Shown in pieces: positions 1 through 13,870 of a stretch of DNA of 64,000 nt. Each line of letters begins with the position of its first letter. The stretch's first letter is position 1. The position numbers and the translations under genes are program-made. The notes below the pieces were generated by a model, which searched no databases, was not told the DNA's origin, and saw only the letters and a list, made by a program, of their open reading frames with translations. Source of the DNA: Acanthamoeba sp. SK_2022b (Eukaryota > Discosea > Longamoebia > Acanthamoebidae); contig JANDJZ010000043.1 in NCBI GenBank assembly GCA_027943245.1, forward strand, positions 80,323-144,322, written 5' to 3'.

Positions 1-3000
1 TCGTCGCTCTTCTTTCGGCGAGGGAACAGGAACATGCCGGCCATGTCCAGCACCCACTCGAGATGGGCCTTGAGCCCGCCGGCGATGTCCCAGCTCCCCG
101 AGCCCTTCTTCTCCTCGTCAGCCTCCTCCTGTACGACGCCACACGCGTAACATGTTCGGTTAGCCAGGAGCCACCACCAGAGCCCAGTAGAGATGTCCCG
201 TACGTAGAGTTCCCAGAGGTGGCTGGTGAGGCGGTAGAGAAAGAGACAGGCGATGATCGTCGAGGCGAGCTCCTGCCCGTCGTACTTGTTGGAAATCTGT
301 GTACAAATGTAAATTATTAGATTTTTGCATACGGAAAGGAATTCATTTAATTGAGTATTATCAATTGCAAATGAAAAAGAAAAAAGCAAAGAAAAGAGGG
401 GCTCGAGGAGGAAGAGCGACCTGATCGACGATGATGTCGTCGAGCGGCTCTTCGGTGGCTTGGTAGTGCATCAGCGCCGCCCACAGGTGAATGTGGATCG
501 GGTGGCGATACTCGATGTAGGCCGCGTTCTGCAACGAAGTAGTGGGGAAGGGAGGAGGGATAAGCCACCGAAGAGCCGCTCGACGACATCACCAGCATCG
601 CGACGGCAAGCACGACGCCATACGTACTCGGTTGAAGAGGCGGGACTCGGTGAGCTGCGAGGCCAGCCGGTACTGCAACTCCTCGGAGAGGTGTACGATG
701 ACCGTGTTGTTCTTGGGTATCTGAATCTCGGCGATGACCGTCAGGTCATGCTGCTTCAGACAGTACACCAGGTTGGCCGCCCGTTGACTGTGGCGCGTAC
801 AAAAATTAGTTGTTAAAAAAAACATAAATATAAACAATAAATCTAAGAAAAAGAACATTATTTCCACGAAAATAATAATTAAATGATAAAAGGTGGGTTG
901 TTGTTACATTTCGAATTGGTCGCTTTGACGGTGGTACGGCTCGAAGACGGGCGAGAGGAAGCGGACGCTGTACTTTTGGGGATCGTTCTTCTTGATCGAC
1001 GCACGCACGTACTCTGGCGTGAAGAGGTGCTGTTGCGACCGCCACCACGGTAGACAGACGCCATATACACGCACACACACACCTTTCTTCAGCAACTCGA
1101 ACGCTGCTCGCGTGGCCAAACGTTGCGCGAAGAAAGAGGAGGGAGAGAGTAAAAGCCGTACGTAGCGGAAGAGGCGAGTGAAGGGCTGAGAGCAGAAGAA
1201 ACACTTCATGGAAATGTCGAGAAGGCGCTGGCCACACGGCTGACACACGGCGTGACCGCACGAATTGAAGCACACCGTGCACGGACGAATCTGATTGACA
1301 CGAAAAATCGAGGGGGATCAGCAGAGGCCACACGAGGACTCATGGGTGGCCCCAAGCAGTCACGGCTGGCGGGAGCAGTACTCCGCAGAGAGCGCAGTTG
1401 GCCGCCGAGTTGGGCTGGAGGTCGACAAAGCGGTGGAGGCAGTCCAACAAGTCGACGACGCCCATCTGCGCAGAACCGCAGATTAGTGCTCAGCGCCGAT
1501 TGGTGCTCCCATTGCCAAGACAAACAAAAGTAGAGGAGAGAGCAGAGCAAAAAGAGAGGGAGAAGCGGGGAACGTGCCTGTTGGAAGGAGAAGAGGGCGA
1601 CGTGGAATTCCTCGGACAGCTTCTCGTGGGTGATGCCCACCTTGGCCTTGAGATATTCGCCTTGCCACACGGCCGGCACGCCTCGCGTGAAAAAGGACTT
1701 GAAGCGCAGCCACCAGCCTTTGGGTATTCCCGTAAAATCAGCCGTCGCCCATGCACGCAAGAGGCGAGAAAAATGAGGGGGGGGGCGTACCGCCTTGGGT
1801 GATGATGTCGACCTTGAGCGGGCTGCGGTGGGCGGTGTGGCCGGAGAGGAGGGTCTGAGTGCAGTAGATGTCGCCCTCGCTCGAGTTGGAGCCAAAATCG
1901 CAGAGGGCGTCACACGGCCACGACTTTTGCAACGACGACAGCAGGTTGTCCATGATCCAGTCCGCTTTTAGGGCGATCGATTTGTCCTGTTCACACGTGC
2001 GCGTCGTCGGTGAGGCAAGGCTTGTGGCGGCGGCTGGTGGTGGGTGGGTGGCGTGCACTGTCGACACGAGCATACGTACGTGGGTTTTGGTCAACCGATC
2101 CTTCCTCTGCGCGTCCGTATCGGTGGTGCCTGTCACAAACAAAAGTTGGATGCATCACACATGCACTGTGTGGCGGGGTGCTGTACCGTCAATTGGCGGG
2201 AGGCGAGCCTCCCCGTTGTCCTCGGTGCGATTGGTCCACTCCCAGAGGGCCGCCAGGAAATGCACCGCCTCAACGCAGTATTTCCTACGTGGCGTGCGCG
2301 TGAAGGACATGGACGCGAAGGACATGGAGGGCGAAGGTGAGCAAAGAACGAAAAGCTTGTGGCACGAGCGAGAGAAGCGACGACGTACTTGAATTGAGGG
2401 CTGCGCTTGGCGGGAAAATTGAGGGCGCTGTGCAGCTCGTATTGGCGCATGAACCGCGAGAAGACGTGGTCGGCCATGGGCGAGCCGGACTTGAAGTGCT
2501 GCGCGAGGAAGGCGCCCACCGAGAAGTGATTCGAGCTGAAATTGTCGACGACGTAGTGCTGCATCGCGCGCCACAGCTCGTTGGTGAGCTTCACCACCCG
2601 TCGTTGCCTCTGTGCATTCAGCATCGTCGCCAGCTCTTCCTGTAATCGCGTGCGCACGTTTGAGATGGCCGTGTCGTGCATTGCGATGAGCGAGAGCGAG
2701 AGCGAAACGAGAGGCCGCAAATAGGCAACCAAGCGTCGTGGGGAAACGAACCCGCAGCTTTTGCATCTGTGGGAAGAAGTTGGGATCGGTGAAGTCGGGC
2801 ACGGAGATCCACCGCAGGTCCTGGTACACGTTGCTCAAGGTCCTGTGCGGGTCGTGCTCGTTCCAAAATCGCTCCGTCGCCAACTACATCCCAGCCCCAT
2901 GCAACACACAGACATCAGACGATCGATGATGTGCGAAGGCGCGGCGATAGACGAAAGAATGGTTGGGGCAAGAGGGGGAGGGGAGAAGCCGTACATCGAC

Positions 3001-5262
3001 GTTAAGCTGCGAGCTCTGGCCGCACTTGTTCTGTAGGATGATGAGGGACGGCTTGGGCGCCGAAGCGATGCGGTCCACCGCAGAAAACGCGAACTGGTAC
3101 ACGCGGTCGAAGTACTGTCTCGAGACGGGGAGGTGCGCGCACAGCAGTGAGCAAAAACTGTGCGCGTGCGCGCGCAGGTCCCGGAGGCATACGTCTTTGT
3201 TGGCGGCGTCGACAACATCGACGAATATAATTACGTCGCTGAGCAGGTAGGCCAGACGAGGCAGCTGCTGCTCCACCGACTCCTCCCTTTTCTTCGTGAA
3301 CAGGTCCTGCGCAGCTGCCACTGCCGCCGCCGCACCGTGTCGCCTCGCGCGCCCTCCCGCCGCATTGTACCCCTATCGCAAGGCGAGGCCTTAGCCAGCT
3401 GTGTGTGCTGTGTGTGCTGTGTGTACCTCCATGTCTACAAATTTACACAGTTGGTCCTGTAGGATGGTGTCCTTTAGGCGCTCGAAATAGCAGCAGGCGT
3501 TGAGACTGGTGCCTCCGCCTTCCTTCTCCAGGTAGGCCGGCCGGCCAACCGTTGGCGGTCTGCAAGTCACCGCTTTTCAGAAAACTTGCAAACACCAAGA
3601 ATAAATCAAACAATTATAAATAATAAAAGGAGAGTAAAAGAAATAAACTAAACGCACTTGATAGGATTACGGATCCCCATGAGCTCGCGAATGACGAAAG
3701 ACTTGCCGGCGTGTGTCGACCCGACGAACGTGACGGTGAAGCTGTCCTCGAGCGCGCATTGCTGGAGAGAGGTCTGCAGGGTGGCCGTGTACGGAGACGT
3801 CCTGAAAACGCCGTCGCCCGAGAGAGATATGATCTCGTGCTGGTGGTCCCAGTGACATGCGTGTGCGAGGAGAGAGAAAATTGTATCAAGTGTCAGTCGC
3901 CATAATGAGCAGACTGTCCACGTACACAGCACGCTAGAGCTATTGGTGAGCTCAGGGAGGAGTCACCTCTTGTTCAGCCTGCTGCTGCCGTTCCCAGTTG
4001 GTCTCGTTGAACGAGAAGAGGTGCTTGCGGTCCACAAAATAGTTGAGCGAGTTGGCGATTCTCTGAATGCGCGTTGGATCGACAGCGGGGAGCGGACACC
4101 TACAGACACGCGGACACCGACCGTAAACAGGTCACCGCACGATCACCACCGTCAGATCTCTGGCAGCCCGCTGTGCGTGTTGTTCGTGTGTGTCCACGCA
4201 CGCGCTACAGCGCACCTGTAAAGCATCCGGTTCACAAAGTCGTACAGCCTGGCGCTCTCCTCGCAATGCTGCCACAGCTCGGGCGTGATTTGGTCGCCCT
4301 GCCTGTCCTCGATCATTTTGGCCAGCGCGCCGTGGAGCCGCTCCATTTCGGTCGGGTGCACTCCTGAGCACGGCTGTCAGGTGGGCACACGGAGAGAAAG
4401 AGAGAAAGGCATGGCGCACCACTGAAGATTCGGATCATAGTGCCCAGTCGCTCGGTCACGCTTTGCTCGAGGTTGAGCTCGGCCAGATCCTCCACGTTGA
4501 GCATCATGATGTCGTCGAACTTGGCGATCTCGGCGTCGACAAGCTTGGCCTGTGTGGCAGCGACGAGCTGGTGATGGTCATCCATATCGTGCAGGCAAGC
4601 ATGCAAGAACGTGGCTAGATCAAACTGTGCATTCTCTGCTCAGAGAATGACAGAGAAACGTTAACGCTCAAATGGCCAAGTGCTGATTTGGCGATACTGC
4701 CCATACCATCTTCCTTCAGTGTGTTGATGAGGTTGACGAGTTGCTTGCGTGGTTTCATCTTGAGGTCCTTCTGCTTCTTGAGGTCCTCCTCAGTGAGCTG
4801 CACCAATGCGTGCTGCGCCACGGGCAAGCTCTTTGCCTGCACGTATTTTATTATTATTCTTATTATTATTATAAATGATTTTTATAAGGTGAATTGTATT
4901 GTTAATTATTTATTAATTTTTAATTATCACTTATTTTGTCATTATTTGTTCGGACTACTAATCATAATAAATATAAGGCTAACCTGCAAAGCTTTTTCAA
5001 CGGGCTCGAGCGGTATTCCGTGCTTCTCCAGGAGCTGGCGCAGCTGCAGCGCCTCTGCAGAGTATGAATGATGAAAGTAAGTCTGAGTGATGCATTCACT
5101 TGGTAGATGCGGATTCGTACCGCCCCATTGCTGATCATCCATAGGCGGAGCCGATTCGAGAAATTCGCGCTCCAATTCCTCATTGTCGGCAGGCTCGCCC
5201 AGGGCGATCTCGATCCCCTCATCAACCTCTTGCTCGTCGCGAAACAGCTCGCGTCTCAGCAT
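1..5262 (-). CDS. Large P-loop GTPase with RING-type zinc finger (3' end outside window)
   Basis: Many exons were joined by eye. The start at 5262 (MLRRELFRDE) opens an acidic N-terminus followed by helical segments. A P-loop reading GSTHAGKS lies near 3700, in a sheet-like context (TVTFVGSTHAGKSFVI). Downstream are a hydrophobic strand (IIFVDVVD) and ILQNKCG, which could stand in for the G4 motif. A Cys/His cluster near 1200-1480 (CALC, CTVC, CGHAVCQPC, CFFC) has RING-like spacing. An apparent stop at 904-906 is probably intronic: a GTAACA donor spliced to a CACAG acceptor near 790 keeps frame into QRAANLVYCLKQ. The gene then reads on past position 1. I infer a GTPase coupled to an E3 ligase, but I do not recognise the family; RNF112-type GTPase-RING proteins are only an architectural analogy. 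Confidence 0.7.
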
Positions 5263-5520
5263 CGTTGGTGTGCACTCACAAAATCACTTGCGTGTTTGCC
5301 ACCTGAACCACACGGCCGTTGCCTGAGTTGTTTGTCGTTGTTTGGCGTGAAACGCCAACGACTACGCTTAAAAATGCGTGGCATGCTCATCAACGCGGCC
5401 GATATTTCCCGAAGAGGACAAGAACTGCTGTTGGTAAAGAGCGTGGAGCGGACAAGAGAAGCGCTTTGCGTTGGCCAGCTGGGGGCAAAAGAAGAAGAAG
5501 GAGACAAGAGGGTGGGTGGC

Positions 5521-6961
5521 TTAGTAATCGTCGGCAGGCAGCTTGGTGTAGGCCTTCTCGCCCCAGATCTTGTTGAGCGCCTCCTGCGCGGCCTGCGATC
5601 GCAAATGGTGCAAGGAAAGAGGGGAGGGCTCCGTGTGTCAGCCGAGACACAGATGTCTTGAACGAAGAAGCAAGAAGAGAAGGTGCCCACGGCGTACCGC
5701 AGCCTCGGCCTTGCCGATCGACTGGCCCGAGCCCTGACCCAGAAGCTGCGAGTCCGAGTAGACGCCAACCACGAACATCGACTGGTTGGAGTACCTGGCT
5801 GACTCTTGCAGCACCCTATACGTGGGCGATCATGCACATCATCGATCGTAGTCATGAGCGATGGCAGCCATGAGAGCCCAAGACGTCAAGTAGTGAAAGC
5901 TGAATGCAATCGCAGCACGTACACGTAGTAGGGAGCCCCCGAGCCACGACGGGTGAGGAGATCGGCGAGCGTATGACGAGGAAGCCTCTTCCTGAGGAAG
6001 GGGATGATGTCCAGGTTCTCGTCCTGAGGCAGGATGTGCTTGTTGACGAACTCCCTCGCAACCTTGAGACCCTGTGGCAGCCACATGCGGCAGCGTTAAC
6101 GCCACAGAAACTCGAACGCTCGCTGGGATTAACGCGTAGAGCAGAGACGCCTACCTGATCAAAGTAGAGGCTGGCCACCAGAGCCTCCATGGTGTTGGCA
6201 ATGATAATGGCCTCAGATCTGTCTTCCCCTTCCTGAAAGGCCACTCGGTGAGCGGAGAGTCAGTGCTAGGGTGAGGAGGAAGAGGCGGACCTTCGGCGTC
6301 CAGCGGATGAAGTCTTGAACGCCCAATCGCTTGCCCGCATCCGTGAGGGTGTCGTTGCTGGTCATGAGGTTTGTGGCGTGAGCCAGTGCCCGAGCCGGCA
6401 GATTGGGGTATTTGTTCACCAAATGCTCACACACGATGAAATTGAGTGTTCTATCTCCTGCACAGCACAAAACATATGACGTGAAATTAAGTCAATAACG
6501 TCCCAGCAGTTGCATTGTTCGATTCCAGATGTCCGGATGGCAAGTGGATGAGAATGCGGCAGATTAATTTGGGGGGGGGGACAGCGGAGGGCACCGAAGA
6601 ACTCAAGACGAGGGTTCGAGATTTCTTGGAGGTGCGAGAAGGAGGGATGAGTCAAGGCCTGGAGTAGGAGCTTCTTGTTGTTCCATTTAAATCCGATTCG
6701 GGCGGCGAAGGCATCGAGTCGCTCGTGCAGAGCCTCGGGATCCAGATCGTTACGGGGCTTCCTCTTCGTCGAAGAAGAAGAGGGAGAAGTGGAAGACGCT
6801 GCCTTGACGCTGGTGGCCAGGAGGCGGGAGCGGCTTGATCCGTACGATGAAGATACTAAACCCGCGAGGGAGGTTCGGGAGAACGAAAGAGCAGAGGCGC
6901 TGCGGGCAGCACCAAGGGAAGAAGAGGCCAGCAGCCGAAGGGGGGTGCTCGTGCGCTTCAT
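5521..6961 (-). CDS. MRPL44: Mitochondrial ribosomal protein mL44-like, RNase III fold plus dsRNA-binding domain
   Basis: The start at 6961 gives a Ser/Arg/Ala-rich presequence without acidic residues (MKRTSTPLRLLASSSLG), typical of mitochondrial import. The RNase III fold follows: LLLQALTHPSFSHL, RLEFFGDRTLNF across an intron, and NTMEALVASLYFDQ. The first signature keeps its Glu and Asp. In the second, the usual D-x-x-E is N-T-M-E, so one catalytic Asp is missing. The C-terminus carries a dsRBD-like segment ending PADDY. Loss of a metal ligand, the presequence and the dsRBD favour the structural mitoribosome protein mL44 over an active Dicer-type nuclease. The gene is tandem to, and about 260 bp upstream of, the GTPase-RING gene. 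A mitochondrial RNase III is the alternative. Confidence 0.75.
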
Positions 6962-7073
6962 CTTGCTCGTTAAAAAAATCAATTTGAAGAGCTTCCGGCG
7001 CAGAACAAAAGAAAACAGAGCAAGAAAATAAGAAAGAATAAAATGTTGCTTTGCTACATTTATCTGGACGTTT

Positions 7074-8396
7074 TTAGACGTTCTCCGCGTACAGAGCGTT
7101 CGTCTGGACGGGGTCCTCGTAGATGTCGTTTTCATGCGTCTTGGCGTGCTCGTCCTCTACGAAGTAGGGGTCGGCAGTCGCGGGCTCTTCGGTCAGTCGC
7201 CGTCGCTTCTTCAACACCACGAACCCTGCAGCCCCGAGGCCGGCCAGTGCGGCGGCCGCAGCAACGCCACCAGCAATGCCCACACCCAGAGCCATCTTTT
7301 TCTGCTCCGTCAAGCCCTTCTCCGCGGCCGGGGTAATCGAAGGCGAGTTCGTTGGGTGAGGTATCGCTGACGGTGAGGAAGACAGGCTGGGCAACGTCGA
7401 AGGTGAAGCAGACGGTGTAGCAGCTGCCGGCGTAGCACTGGCAACGGGCGACGAGGAGAAGGTTGTGGAGGGATTAGGCGAAGCCGAGAACGGCACAGGA
7501 GAGGCCGATGGGGTGGGAGACATGGCACTGGACGGGCTGGTGGATGGTGAGGGAGAAGTCGAGGCCAACGGGCTGGAGGGAGAGGATGGGGAGGCGGTCG
7601 GTGACTCAGAGGCCAATGCAGAGGGGCTCGGCGAAGCCGAGGTGGTGGCATCTGGCAGCGGCAACGAAGAGGCCGAAGATGAAGTCGATGGGCTGGTGGA
7701 TGGTGAGGGAGAAGTCGAGGCCAACGGGCCGGAGGGAGAGGATGGGGAGGCGTTGGGCCACGCGGAGACCGATGCAAAAGGCGAAGCAGAGGCGGTGGCG
7801 CTAGGGGTGGGGATTATTACTGGCGAGGAGCTCGCCGACTTCGAAGGGGCTGGCGAGGCGCTAGCGCTAGTCGAAGCCGCTGGCGATTGTGCAGGCGTCA
7901 AAGGTGGAGCGGTGATGGACGGAGTGGGCGAGGCAGAGGCGCATACCGTGCCGATGCTCACGTTGACCGTCACCGACACTCCCAAGATGCCCTTGTTGCA
8001 CACCTTGGCCATCATGTTATTGTTGATCGACTGGATTATGGCGTACTTAGACGAGTCGTAGTTGGTGTCGTAGATGATGTACGTCAGCGAGGCGGCCAGC
8101 GGAAGGGGCAGGTAGACGAAGCCGTTGTGCCAGTTGTATCCAATGCCGAGCTGCGCATTGTATTGGGAGGTGAGGTCGGCGATGACTTCGGAAGATGAGA
8201 GAGACGGGAGGAGGGTCGTCGTGCACGTCGTCGACACCGTGAGCACGCAGTTGAGGCCTAGCAATGCCGAGGCTGAGGTGCAGAGTTAGTCTAGGGTACC
8301 ACTCTTTGGATGGCAAGTCCTGGACGTACCGGAGGGAATCGCAACGAGGACCAGAGGCACAAGGATAAGAAGACATGAGAAGGTGGAGACGGCCAT
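7074..8396 (-). CDS. Ser/Pro/Ala-rich type I membrane protein with signal peptide
   Basis: ATG at 8396 opens a short exon encoding a clear signal peptide (MAVSTFSCLLILVPLVLVAI), spliced to an extracellular domain of about 110 residues with several Cys, then about 150 residues of low-complexity Ser/Ala/Pro/Thr sequence that would be heavily O-glycosylated or extended. A single transmembrane helix near the end (ALGVGIAGGVAAAAALAGLG) is followed by the basic stop-transfer KKRRR and a cytoplasmic tail of about 40 residues with several Tyr. This is a stalked cell-surface protein. I do not recognise the N-terminal domain. The stalk is encoded partly by a 63-bp duplicated segment (separate entry). 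Confidence 0.75.
7534..7752. repeat. 63-bp direct repeat inside the mucin-like stalk gene
   Basis: Positions 7534-7596 and 7690-7752 match except at one base. Both start GGGCTGGTGGATGG and encode a PLASTSPSPSTSPS-type stalk segment in the same frame. This looks like recent in-frame expansion of the stalk. Confidence 0.9.
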
Positions 8397-9097
8397 GTGG
8401 CAGAGTGACTACGGTACTGAGTAAGTGTGTTGAGGGAGGAGGGTGCTCATGGAGGAAAGACTGCGTCGCTGTAGCATTTAAAGGGTTCAGCCAACACCCA
8501 TTGGACAGAGCCACAGCTAGGCAGCTTCCACAATACTGAGGTGTTGCTGCGCACAAGCTAAACGGCACTTGCCGCTCACGTCACAGCCTCGTCTTGGCAA
8601 CCAACGCGCAAGCTTGAAAGCTAATCCATTATTAATAACAGTGCACTGTTTTTGCACTCCGCCACCATGGAGCTCGGATGATACTATCCGGTTGCCATGC
8701 AGCCTCGACGGATTTTTTTATCCGTGAGCCAACGAGCCGCCGGCACCAAAACCCGAGCGACGTCAACGTGTTGCAAGGCTGTAAAAGAAAGCCGTCCCAT
8801 GAGGGGTATTCCAGGTGAATGGCGAGGTACTGGTGAATGGCGATTCAGTCGTGAAAGGTTCAGAGGGCCACCAAAGAAAGAGCTTCGGCCAAAGAAAAAC
8901 AGGAAATGTTGGAGGTGGAGAAGGATAAAGGGGTACTGCTTGTCTAAAGAGAGGAGCAGGTATGTACACCGCGGCTGTCGCTGCGCAGCGACAGCCACCA
9001 CTCCGCACGGGACCCTTGCGGAGAGTAACTATATCACAAAAGGCGCGCTCTCGGTTTCGCTTTGGAGGTCTCGAGCGAGGAGAAGAGCGGGGAAGGC
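8397..9097. other. Intergenic: promoter of the membrane-protein gene and 3' flank of the zinc-finger gene
   Basis: No convincing coding sequence on either strand; the short open frames here lack conserved features. The side next to 8396 should hold the promoter of the membrane-protein gene. The right part carries two strong hairpins (8973-9023). A 12-bp direct repeat GGTGAATGGCGA sits at 8814 and 8832. Confidence 0.6.
8973..9023. other. Two adjacent perfect hairpins downstream of the zinc-finger gene
   Basis: 8973-8996 is a perfect 24-bp palindrome (half-site GGCTGTCGCTGC). 9001-9023 has 7-bp arms CTCCGCA/TGCGGAG around a 9-nt loop. They lie 75-125 nt past the stop of the gene ending at 9098, probably in its 3' UTR or termination zone. 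Confidence 0.75.
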
Positions 9098-11548
<2,451 letters not shown>

Positions 11549-11730
11549 CGTTACGTGTACGGCAACGATCTGTTAAATGCGGCATATGATCAGCACGCAA
11601 TAAACGGCGGTGGGTTATGGTCTTTCGATGAATGAAGAACATCACCTTAGACCTGGAGAAAAGCAGCTCAGAATAAAGGTGTCCTTACCTGCTGTATCTG
11701 TCTTGCCGACGAGGACAACGCTTAAGACCT

Positions 11731-11999
11731 TCACCCCTTTGTTTTCTTGCAGACGAAGCTTGTGGCCCAAGCAGTGATGTTCTTCTTTGCCTGTTCGTTG
11801 ATTTCTTCTGTGTGGCTTCGCTTCATGGCCTTTCTGCCCAGCCGAAATTTCTTCTCCTCTACGCATGAAAGAATGTCCGGTAGGCTCTGCAGGTCACCAC
11901 CATACCACCTCAGGTGGGTGGCGGCCGCGTTTAGCTATCAGCAGGCCCGTCGTCTCCTGCACGGCCAGGCACTTTTGAACCACCCTGGCAGGGCCTCAT
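11731..11999 (-). CDS. Small unrecognised protein, about 75 residues
   Basis: A clean open exon runs from an AG acceptor at 11935 to a TGA at 11731-11733. It encodes 67 residues including LRWYGGDLQSLPDIL, a basic segment FRLGRKAMKR, and a helical C-terminus ending FVCKKTKG. A possible first exon starts with ATG at 11999 (MRPCQGGSK), joined by a 45-nt GTGCCT...GATAG intron in phase 0. The amino-acid mix looks protein-like rather than shadow-like, but I recognise no family. It lies in the 630-bp gap between divergent genes and is the only coding signal I see there. Confidence 0.4.
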
Positions 12000-12179
12000 G
12001 ATGCGCTCCCTCCGTGTCGCTCTCAGGTAAGAAGGCCAGAATGACCTAGCGTGCGCGAGTGCCTTTGGCCAAGAGACGCCAGAACATGCGTACGTGGGAA
12101 TTTGAAGCAGGCTTTGGAGAAATGGTGCGGAAAACAACAAAAAGAAAGAACACATCGCGCGGAAAGGTGGCAAACAATC

Positions 12180-13724
12180 ATGTTAGATTTGGACGCCTGT
12201 ATCGAGAAGTTGTACAAGTGCGAGCCGATTTCAGAGCACGCGGTGAAGTGGATCTGTGAAAAAGTGAAAGAATTGCTCGTGAATGAGCCTAATGTCCTCT
12301 GCCTCTCCTCGCCGCTTACCGTCGTTGGTGATGTTCATGGGTACTTACTTATGCCGCTACTTCTTCGCAAGATTCACAGCTTATTCTTCTTCCCTCTTCT
12401 GCAGACAATTCTACGACGTGATCGAGCTGTTTCGAATCGCCGGCTACGTGCCGGACACCAACTATCTGTTTCTCGGCGACTTCGTCGACCGGTACTTTCC
12501 TTATTCTCTCCCTCTCTTGTTCCCTGTTGTAACCTCTTCTCTTCTCTGTGCGTGAACAGCGGTCATCACAGCGTCGAAACGGTTTCGCTGCTCCTCGCTC
12601 TTAAGCTTCGACATCCTCATCGAGGTATGAGTGCCTTGGTCTTGCCCTTGCCCTTGTGCGCTTATTCGACTCGTATTGCTGTGGCCTCAGCTCCCTTCCG
12701 CTTACATGCTCGTATCTTACATCTTGCGCAGTCCACCTCCTGCGAGGCAATCACGAGTCTAGGGCCATCTCACTTACCTACGGGTTCTACGCGGAGTGCA
12801 AGAAGAAGTACGGCAATCCCAACGTCTGGTACACGAAAAACCTTCTCCCTCGCATCCCCGCCTCGATGCGATGTGTGTTGTCTCATCCGTGCGTCCTGAC
12901 ATGCAGGAAATACTTCATGGATGTCTTTGATTTCTTGACCATCTCCGCCACCATCGACAATAAGGTCTTTGCTGTGCACGGAGGTCAGAAGAAGTTTTCA
13001 CCTCACTCTCGTCGAGCTGTACCACTTCCTCCATCGTCTCTGAATCGCGTGTGTCCTCTCTCTATCGTGCAGGGCTGTCGCCCGAGATCCTCTCGCTGGA
13101 CCAGATCAAGGTGCTCTATCGATTTGGGGAGATTCCCATGGAAGGCGCCATCGCCGACCTCATGTGGTCCGATCCCGAGCCCGACAAAGACGGCTTCTAC
13201 CTCTCGCAAAGGTTTGCCCACTTGGCCAAGCGTGTGCGTATGCGTGCGTGTCGTGCGTAGTTTTGACGAGACGCAAAACAATGCAGGAACGCCGGTTACA
13301 CATTCGGAGCCGATGTGGTGGACATGTTTCTGCGAACAAATAATCTGCAACATATCCTGAGAGCGCACCAGCTGTGCATGGAAGGCTATCAAGTACACCC
13401 ACACTCAGCCCACACCGCACCCCACGCTGCAGTTGTTTTCTCACTCCATTTGTGGCCACTTTGTGCACACAGGTCTTGTGGGACGACAAGCTGTCCACGG
13501 TGTGGTCTGCACCAAACTACTGCTATCGCTGTGGCAATGTCGCCTCTGTGCTCGAGATCTCAGAGGCACGCTTTTCTCATCTATTCACTGTGTGGCAGTC
13601 GGAGCTGACGATTCCTCTTGTCCGTTGATTGTAGAGCGGAGATCGACACTTCAACGTTTTTGCTGCTGCGCCCGAGAACACGAGGGCCACGCCCGAAGCC
13701 AACGTGCCTGACTACTTCATCTGA
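12180..13724 (+). CDS. PP2A-family Ser/Thr phosphatase catalytic subunit, closest to PP4
   Basis: About nine exons give a protein of roughly 300 residues. Metal-site and PPP motifs are all present: [38 protein letters not shown] and [15 protein letters not shown]. The C-terminus is DYFI, a variant of the DYFL tail that is carboxymethylated in PP2A/PP4/PP6. Similarity around GADVV and CGNVAS favours PP4 over PP6. SQRNAGY replaces the usual SPRGAGY. The start [11 protein letters not shown] matches the family N-terminus. The last intron appears to be GC-AG (13566-13634). An AATAAA lies 48 nt past the stop. Confidence 0.85.
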
Positions 13725-13771
13725 GCGTGACTTCGCCTTAGCGCACCACTTATTTTATTTATTTTTGTACA

Positions 13772-13777
13772 AATAAA
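13772..13777 (+). terminator. Polyadenylation signal AATAAA
   Basis: A canonical AATAAA sits in AT-rich sequence 48 nt after the phosphatase stop and 94 nt before the next start codon, so the 3' flank is very compact. Confidence 0.6.
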
Positions 13778-13870
13778 GTTGCCTTTTCAAGGAAACGCCC
13801 TTTGCCCCAAGAGCGTGAGTCGGCCCTTCCCAGCGCGGTTTTCACTAGAACTGGCCAACTGCAGTCTGGT

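Noticed and set aside
6510..6540. GTTCGATTCC resembling a tRNA T-loop
   Set aside because: No matching acceptor, D or anticodon stems around it; it lies in an mL44 intron.
7465..8061. Plus-strand acidic ORF opposite the membrane-protein gene
   Set aside because: It is the antisense shadow of Ser/Pro/Ala codons; the minus strand has the signal peptide and transmembrane helix.
13802..13870. Upstream TTG extension of U-box copy A
   Set aside because: Non-ATG start in the 3' flank of the phosphatase gene; ATG 13871 is in the same frame.
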